Shown here piece by piece: positions 7,291 through 11,578 of a stretch of 11,578 bases of DNA; the first letter of the stretch is position 1; each line of letters begins with the position of its first letter. The translations under genes were made by a program, and so were the position numbers. Below the pieces are notes generated by a model, which did not search any database, had not been told where the DNA came from, and worked only from the letters and a program-made list of their open reading frames with translations. Origin of the DNA: Acidimicrobiaceae bacterium (GTDB lineage Bacteria > Actinomycetota > Acidimicrobiia > Acidimicrobiales > UBA8592); the NCBI GenBank assembly GCA_002722525.1, contig PBMJ01000011.1, forward strand, positions 1-11,578, written 5' to 3'.

Positions 7291-7315
7291 AAAGCTGCTT
7301 TCATTAACGACGGTT

Positions 7316-7344
7316 TTTACATTTCGACTGCTAGAGCCTAACTT
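7316..7344 (+). promoter_or_regulatory. Promoter of the alcohol dehydrogenase/OB-fold/thiolase operon
   Basis: TTTACA (7316-7321; 5 of 6 to TTGACA), a 17-base spacer, and TAACTT (7339-7344). Predicted +1 is near 7351, leaving about 28 bases before ATG 7379, including GGGAG at 7369-7373. It is the best promoter-like sequence in the window and faces away from the DUF983 promoter within a 104-base divergent gap. Confidence 0.6.
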
Positions 7345-7347
7345 GTT
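7340..7347 (+). promoter_or_regulatory. AACTTGTT dyad overlapping the -10, possible repressor operator
   Basis: The perfect inverted arms AAC and GTT, separated by two bases, have the core spacing of the KstR-type operator consensus (TnnAACnnGTTnnA), but both outer conserved bases differ (C and T instead of T and A). The site overlaps the -10 of the operon promoter, a suitable place for repression. An eight-base match can arise by chance, so this is only a candidate. Confidence 0.25.
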
Positions 7348-7378
7348 CCTAGTAAGTCTGAACCAGATGGGAGCCCTC

Positions 7379-8461
7379 ATGCTTGCAGCAGTCCTTCGCA
7401 ATACCGGCGATCAAGATCTCGATGTAACTGACACAATCGAGGTGAATGACCCAGGTCCTGACGACGTTGTCGTCAAGATTACGCATACTGGTGTATGTCA
7501 TTCAGATGTGTCAGCTATGAATGGAACAATCCCAACCGAATGCCCAGCAGTGCTTGGACATGAGGGGGCTGGAATTATAGATGCTGTAGGCGAGAACGTA
7601 ACTGAAGTCGTAGTAGGTGACCACGTGATCGTAGTTTGGTCGCCTCCATGTGGTGGGTGTAGATTCTGCATCGATCATAAGAGCCCAAATTTATGCATAA
7701 CCGTACAATTTGGTTCAATGATGCTGCCCCATTTCACTGAAGCAAATGTTCCCGTCCATGCAATGGCTGGAGCAGGAACATTCGCCGAGAAAACTCTCCT
7801 ACCAAAGCAGGCCGTCGTAAAAATCGACCCTGACATTCCGTTAGATATCGCATCACTAATTGGTTGCGGAGTTATGACAGGAGCCGGAGCTGCACTTAAT
7901 ACAGCAAAAATTACACCAGGATCCTCAGTGATCGTCTATGGCGCTGGCGGTGTTGGCGTTGCAGCCATCCAAGGCGCACGGATAGCTGGCGCTGCTGAAA
8001 TTATTGCAGTGGATCTCAACGACGCAAAACTCGACGATGCCAGAAGATTTGGAGCTACACACGCAGTAAAACCCGAAGATGTCGACGGAGCCAAACTTGA
8101 AATAACCGGCGGAGATGGCTTTGATTATGCCCTCGAATGTATCGGTAACCCATTGACAATGCGAGCATCATTTGACGCTGTCCGCAGGGGCGGAACCGCA
8201 TGCATTGTTGGCGTCGGAAGAATGGAAGAAATGGTTCAATTCAGCGCCTTCGAACTATTTTTCAGCGAGAAAATCCTCGTCGGCTCGTACTATGGAGGAA
8301 CTGACGTCAGAAGTGACTTCCACAAATTACTCAGATTGTATAAACAGGGAAAATTAGATCTAGAAGGCATGATTACCCGACGGATAACGATAGATGAGAT
8401 CAATCCAGCACTCGAAGCGGTACGAAACGGCGAAGTAATTCGACAAGTCATCGAGTTCTAA
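7379..8461 (+). CDS. Zinc-dependent alcohol dehydrogenase (MDR superfamily)
   Basis: A 360-residue medium-chain NAD(P)-dependent alcohol dehydrogenase with both zinc sites intact. Catalytic ligands are Cys40 (GVCHSD), His61 (GHEGAG) and Cys163 (GCGVMTG). The structural zinc has four Cys at 91, 94, 97 and 106 (PPCGGCRFC...C). The Rossmann motif GAGGVG is at 188-193, and Asp212 after the second strand favours NAD. The frame extends to a TTG at 7343 and an ATG at 7367, but GGGAG at 7369-7373 is five bases before ATG 7379 and homologues start with this MxAAVLR pattern, so I chose 7379. It is the first gene of the operon with the OB-fold and thiolase-like genes, 30 bases ahead of the first OB-fold gene, suggesting it converts the aldehyde or alcohol made or used by that complex. 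Confidence 0.92.
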   Translation: MLAAVLRNTGDQDLDVTDTIEVNDPGPDDVVVKITHTGVCHSDVSAMNGTIPTECPAVLGHEGAGIIDAVGENVTEVVVGDHVIVVWSPPCGGCRFCIDHKSPNLCITVQFGSMMLPHFTEANVPVHAMAGAGTFAEKTLLPKQAVVKIDPDIPLDIASLIGCGVMTGAGAALNTAKITPGSSVIVYGAGGVGVAAIQGARIAGAAEIIAVDLNDAKLDDARRFGATHAVKPEDVDGAKLEITGGDGFDYALECIGNPLTMRASFDAVRRGGTACIVGVGRMEEMVQFSAFELFFSEKILVGSYYGGTDVRSDFHKLLRLYKQGKLDLEGMITRRITIDEINPALEAVRNGEVIRQVIEF

Positions 8462-8491
8462 CTGAACGACGCTTCAAATTAAGGAAATCAA

Positions 8492-8947
8492 GTGGAATCA
8501 ACCGAACGTCTCAGCGCCCCACTCGTTCTGGAGTATCCCTTCACACGGACAACAGGTCCAGTAATCGGAGCTTTTTTAACTGGGCTGCGTGAGAAAATCG
8601 TGCTTGGCATTAAACGAGAAGACGGGACCGTGCTCGTCCCACCGACAGAATATGACCCTGAGACATCCGAAACACTAACGGAGATGGTCGAAGTGGCCCA
8701 ACAGGGTGAAGTAACCACGTGGACATGGGTTCAAGAACCACGCCCTCAGTCACCCTGGAACTCTCCACACGCACTTGCAATGATCAAGCTAGAAGGAGCC
8801 GACACTCCAATATTGCATGCAGTTCTCGCTGATGGGCCCGAATCACTAAAAGTTGGAATGAAGGTGCGTATCAAATGGAGAGAAGCTACCGAAGGTCACA
8901 TAAAAGACATTAAAGGCTTCGTACCTATTGAGGAGACCAATGACTGA
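8492..8947 (+). CDS. DUF35-type OB-fold protein lacking the zinc-ribbon cysteines
   Basis: A 151-residue protein of the DUF35/OB-fold family that partners thiolase-fold enzymes. It shows the N-terminal helix region, the GTVLVPP strand (45-51) that normally sits inside the rubredoxin-like ribbon, a WVEV-like turn (MVEV, 65-68), and an OB-fold with HALAMIKLEGADTPILHAVL (93-112) and a GMKVRIKW strand (122-129). The usual CxxC...CxxC is gone; by position the four sites appear to be Lys41, Asp44, Asp55 and Thr58, and the protein contains no cysteine at all. It starts at GTG 8492, six bases after AAGGA (8481-8485). The gene overlaps the next OB-fold gene by 8 bases. DUF35 proteins are known to bridge or stabilise thiolase-like subunits (ChsH2 with Ltp2); partnership with the downstream proteins is inferred. 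Confidence 0.82.
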   Translation: MESTERLSAPLVLEYPFTRTTGPVIGAFLTGLREKIVLGIKREDGTVLVPPTEYDPETSETLTEMVEVAQQGEVTTWTWVQEPRPQSPWNSPHALAMIKLEGADTPILHAVLADGPESLKVGMKVRIKWREATEGHIKDIKGFVPIEETND

Positions 8948-9494
8948 AATCAGCGTGCCATCATCGCTCGATGGGGTAGAGCCAGTTCAGTCTGTACGAA
9001 CTCCAATCCGGATGGAATACACATTTACACCAGGAGTAGCAGCCCAAACATATCTTAGAGAATTTGGTAACAAAAAAATCCTTGGCAATGTTTCACCCGT
9101 CGATGGTGCAGTCCTTGTCCCTCCACGAGGGGCTGACCCTAGACATGGTGCACTATGTGACGAGTTCATAGAGATGCCGCACACAGGCCACATCGGGTCA
9201 TTCTGTGTGACTAACGTACCCATACCAGGCAGAGAGCTTGAGCTCCCCTATATTTCAGCGTGGATATTTCTAGATGGCGCAGATATCGGGTTTCTAAATC
9301 TTGTTGCTGAATGCCCACCTCAAGAATGCCGGATCGGGATGAGAGTCGAAGCAGTTTGGAAACCGGATGAAGAGATAGGAATGACAGCCGAAAATATTCT
9401 GTATTGGAGGCCTACCGGCGAACCAGATATACCCTTTGAGGCCGCAGGAGTTCGGGGCTGGCATGTCAGAAAACAAGGTAAAAGCAATGCGTAA
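8940..9494 (+). CDS. Second DUF35-type OB-fold protein, paralogue of the preceding gene
   Basis: A 184-residue paralogue of the previous protein. IRMEYTFTPG (23-32) matches VLEYPFTRT of its neighbour, KKILGN...DGAVLVPP (45-62) matches EKIVLGIKREDGTVLVPP, and FIEM (76-79) plus AWIFLDGADIGFLNLVAE (107-124) match the OB-fold core. The ribbon cysteines are again missing: Ser52, Asp55, Asp66 and His69 appear at the four positions, and the remaining Cys residues (73, 89, 125, 130) are elsewhere. It has about 20 extra residues at the N terminus and a longer C-terminal tail (from about 155) with RPTGEPDIPF. ATG 8940 is four bases after AGGAG (8931-8935) and overlaps the upstream stop by 8 bases (ATGACTGA); the TTG 8928 extension would place the ribosome site inside the gene. 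It probably forms a heteromer with its paralogue and the thiolase-like proteins. Confidence 0.82.
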   Translation: MTEISVPSSLDGVEPVQSVRTPIRMEYTFTPGVAAQTYLREFGNKKILGNVSPVDGAVLVPPRGADPRHGALCDEFIEMPHTGHIGSFCVTNVPIPGRELELPYISAWIFLDGADIGFLNLVAECPPQECRIGMRVEAVWKPDEEIGMTAENILYWRPTGEPDIPFEAAGVRGWHVRKQGKSNA

Positions 9495-10503
9495 AGTCGC
9501 CGTTGTCGCAGCCGCAAGCCGCCAAGAAGAAAAAATGCTAGATACGGAAGTTGAGTTAATGATTCCGCTCATTACCGAGGTTCGGACGAAAACAGGGCTC
9601 GACCAAACCGATATCGGCTTCACCTGCTCAGGAAGTTCAGATTTTCTTGCCGGTCAGGCATTTTCTTTTGTGATGACCTTAGATGCCGTTGGTCCTGTCC
9701 CACCAATTGCCGAAAGCCACGTAGAAATGGACGGGGCATGGGCGCTCTATGAAACGTGGGTGAAATTTCAGATGGGTGTCATCGATACCGCACTCGTCTA
9801 CTCATATGGGAAACCATCACCCGGATCGCTGCAAGACGTCCTATCTACACAACTCGACCCATACTATGTGGCCCCCCTATGGCCAGACGCACACTCAGTA
9901 GCAGCATTACAAGCACGACTTCTATTGGAACAAGGGGCCATCACGTCAGACGAACTCGCAGATTGTGCCGTAAGAACAGGGACAGTCGAGAATAGAGAAG
10001 AATACTTTTCGCAACCCCTTCTGGCAGACCCTCTTCGAGAAGCAGACTGCCCAACATACGCCGATGGGGGCGTGGCACTGATCCTTGCCTCTGAAGAAAA
10101 AGCAAACGAACTCTGTGAGAGGCCAGCATGGATCACCGGAATCGATCATCGTATCGATGCCCACCACTTTGGGGCAAGAGACTTCACTACGGTTCCTTCA
10201 GTTCGGCATGCCGCCCAGAATGCAGGCGTACACGATGGCCCCATAGACTCCACTGAACTCCATGCCGCGTATACGACCCATGACCTTCTTCTAAGAAAAG
10301 AAATGGGATTGGATATACCTGAAATCCCGCAACGGTCATATCCTATCCAAGCTGACACGCTCATGGCTTCCGGACTTTTACGAATAGCTGAAGCGGCAAG
10401 ATCTATTTGGGATGGCAGCGCGAATAGAACCCTCGCCCACGCCACGGCTGGGCCAATCCTGCAACAGAATCTAGTTTGCGTTCTCGAAGGAGAACAGGGC
10501 TAA
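9487..10503 (+). CDS. Thiolase-fold protein without catalytic cysteine (Ltp4/Ltp2-like, probable aldolase subunit)
   Basis: A 338-residue thiolase-superfamily protein of the lipid-transfer group, shorter than true thiolases (about 390). Core features are SGSSDF (48-53), the nucleophile-loop region HVEMDGAWALYETWVKFQMGVIDTALVYSYGK (78-109), YADGGVALIL (191-200), ELHAAYTTHDLLL (257-269) and LAHATAGPILQQNLVCVLEG (316-335). The Cys normally in the CASG loop is replaced (EMDG, Glu80), and the C-terminal loop reads AGPI rather than GPC, so Claisen thiolysis is unlikely. His259, Tyr262 and His265 lie where SCP-x thiolases have EVHDCF and are active-site candidates. The start is ATG 9487, eight bases after CAAGG (9474-9478), overlapping the upstream stop by 8 bases as in the previous junction; ATG 9463 and TTG 9436 are alternatives. 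Known Ltp2 proteins cleave steroid side chains by retro-aldol chemistry with a DUF35 partner. Confidence 0.82.
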   Translation: MRKVAVVAAASRQEEKMLDTEVELMIPLITEVRTKTGLDQTDIGFTCSGSSDFLAGQAFSFVMTLDAVGPVPPIAESHVEMDGAWALYETWVKFQMGVIDTALVYSYGKPSPGSLQDVLSTQLDPYYVAPLWPDAHSVAALQARLLLEQGAITSDELADCAVRTGTVENREEYFSQPLLADPLREADCPTYADGGVALILASEEKANELCERPAWITGIDHRIDAHHFGARDFTTVPSVRHAAQNAGVHDGPIDSTELHAAYTTHDLLLRKEMGLDIPEIPQRSYPIQADTLMASGLLRIAEAARSIWDGSANRTLAHATAGPILQQNLVCVLEGEQG

Positions 10504-11578
10504 TGGGCGCCGGAGGAGAAACCGCAGCAGTTATCGGTGTTGGGATGACAAATTTCTCAGCAACTCGAGGAGACGTCTCTATGCCGGGACTTGTGAGAGA
10601 AGCAGCATTGAGGGCTTTAGAGGACGCTGGGATGGGATGGGACGATATCGATGCCGTAGTTATGGGGAAAGCCCCAGACTTCTTCGAAGGCGTAATGATG
10701 CCAGAAATCTTTTTGGCGGAAGCCTTAGGGGCTGTCGGGAAACCAATATTGCGCGTCCACACAGCCGGATCCGTAGGAGGATCTACAGCTCTCGTCGCCG
10801 CATCATTAGTTCATTCAGGAGTTCATAAAAAAGTGCTTACGGTAGCGTGGGAAAAACAAAGTGAATCCAACGCCATGTGGGCATTAAGCCTCAAACAGCC
10901 TTTTCAGGTATCTATCAATGCCGGAGCGGGTGGATACTTCTCACCCATTATTCGACAATATATGGAAGAGTCCAATGCCCCAGAACTCATCGGGTGCATG
11001 GTCGCATTTAAAGATCGGCAACATGCCCTTTTGAACCCCTATGCTCACCTGCATCAAACAGATTTAACGTTCGATCAAGTTGTGGAATCACCAATGCTTT
11101 GGGAACCAATACGTTATTCCGAAACCTGCCCATCCTCTGACGGCGCTGCGGCAATGGTTATCGCACATGAATCTATAGCTGATCAATCACCCAATCCTGC
11201 GTGGATACATGCAGGAGCCATGAGAAGCGAAGCGAATAACTTTCCCGGTCGAGACGAAGTCAACCCGCAGGCAAGCCGAGAATGCGCCGCAGACTTATGG
11301 GACCAGGCGGGGATAACCAATCCGAGGGAAGAGATCGACGCAGCGGAGCTTTACGTTCCATTTAGCTGGTACGAACCAATGTGGTTAGAGAGTTTAGGAT
11401 TCTGTGACAGAGGGGACGGCTGGAAAATGGTCGAATCAGGTGCAACCCATATCGACGGCGGTGACCTCCCAGTCAACTGCTCCGGAGGTGTACTATCCTC
11501 AAACCCAATCGGAGCCTCGGGAATGATCCGGTTTGCCGAAGCAGCACTACAAGTTCGAGGGATGGCAGGGGACCATCA
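10503..11578 (+). CDS. Thiolase-fold lipid-transfer protein, Ltp3-like, cysteine-less (3' end outside window)
   Basis: The first 358 codons of a thiolase-superfamily protein cut by the right edge; about 30-40 residues are likely missing. It has an AAVIGVGMTNFS start, a nucleophile-loop region RVHTAGSVGGSTALVAA (84-100), SSDGAAAMVI (211-220), AELYVPFSWYEP (281-292) and VNCSGGVLSSNPIGASG (324-340). The catalytic Cys position is Gly89, the His of the usual EVHD motif is Tyr284, and GHPLGATG is SNPIGASG with Asn334, so all three thiolase catalytic residues are replaced. Tyr284 and Tyr290 could serve instead, as tyrosines are implicated in Ltp2 aldolases. ATG 10503 overlaps the upstream TAA (TAATG), with AAGGAG at 10487-10492. 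The paralogue upstream and the OB-fold pair suggest one multi-subunit enzyme. Confidence 0.87.
   Translation, partial: MGAGGETAAVIGVGMTNFSATRGDVSMPGLVREAALRALEDAGMGWDDIDAVVMGKAPDFFEGVMMPEIFLAEALGAVGKPILRVHTAGSVGGSTALVAASLVHSGVHKKVLTVAWEKQSESNAMWALSLKQPFQVSINAGAGGYFSPIIRQYMEESNAPELIGCMVAFKDRQHALLNPYAHLHQTDLTFDQVVESPMLWEPIRYSETCPSSDGAAAMVIAHESIADQSPNPAWIHAGAMRSEANNFPGRDEVNPQASRECAADLWDQAGITNPREEIDAAELYVPFSWYEPMWLESLGFCDRGDGWKMVESGATHIDGGDLPVNCSGGVLSSNPIGASGMIRFAEAALQVRGMAGDH

Noticed and set aside
8488..8718. 76-residue minus-strand frame over the first OB-fold gene
   Set aside because: Shadow frame; the sense gene has a good ribosome site and clear paralogy to its neighbour.
9436..9486. Longer N terminus for thiolase-like protein A (TTG 9436 or ATG 9463)
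   Set aside because: These starts lack a well-spaced ribosome site, add residues not typical of the family start, and would make a much larger overlap than the matching 8-base overlap seen at ATG 9487.
10141..10158. ATCGAT repeated around CATCGT, looking like a small hairpin or repeat
   Set aside because: Each half is self-palindromic, it lies inside well-supported coding sequence, and there is no T-tract or other sign of a terminator or mobile-element site.
10403..10762. 119-residue minus-strand frame across the junction of the two thiolase-like genes
   Set aside because: It is antisense to two well-supported coding regions and shows no family motif.

Overview
The window looks like a catabolic stretch of an actinobacterial chromosome with moderate GC, close to half by eye. 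The lineage is suggested by gene content: a TIGR03086/mycothiol-type DinB-fold protein, an F420-dependent LLM oxidoreductase of the TIGR03617 type, a FadE pair resembling the mycobacterial FadE28/FadE29 arrangement, and a DUF35-thiolase block resembling the mycobacterial ltp3/ltp4 neighbourhood. Apparent leaderless starts also fit. The modest GC and very tight packing (touching or overlapping genes, no intergenic gap above about 105 bases) suggest a streamlined, possibly marine, Acidimicrobiia-like organism; that placement is inference and weak.

Layout. Bases 1-2872 (+): two acyl-CoA dehydrogenases that look like the catalytic and non-catalytic subunits of one heteromeric enzyme (the first is cut by the left edge), then a TIGR03086 protein. 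Bases 2869-3792 (-): an SMP-30/gluconolactonase-type hydrolase, convergent with the previous gene and sharing its stop bases. Bases 3850-5745 (+): an unrecognised 101-residue protein with an apparently leaderless start, then an acyl-CoA synthetase of the cyclohexanecarboxylate-CoA-ligase-like group. Bases 5746-7274 (-): an F420-dependent LLM oxidoreductase, abutting the synthetase stop-to-stop, and a DUF983 zinc-finger membrane protein. Bases 7379-11578 (+): a five-gene operon of zinc alcohol dehydrogenase, two DUF35 OB-fold proteins and two thiolase-fold proteins, the last cut by the right edge.

How the genes may work together. The set reads as a beta-oxidation-like route that ends in aldol cleavage rather than Claisen thiolysis. 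The synthetase activates a carboxylic acid, probably alicyclic or a steroid/terpenoid side chain. The FadE pair makes the alpha,beta-unsaturated CoA. A hydratase, not in the window, would add water. The OB-fold/thiolase-like proteins would cleave the beta-hydroxyacyl-CoA, and the alcohol dehydrogenase could process the carbonyl product. The SMP-30 hydrolase and F420 enzyme may act on ring or lactone intermediates. The most unusual point is the last block: both OB-fold proteins lack the usual four-cysteine zinc ribbon, and both thiolase-fold proteins lack the nucleophilic cysteine. Together they look like a two-plus-two Ltp2/ChsH2-like aldolase complex of unproven substrate.

There is no RNA gene, mobile element, CRISPR array, substantial repeat or convincing hairpin terminator that I could see.
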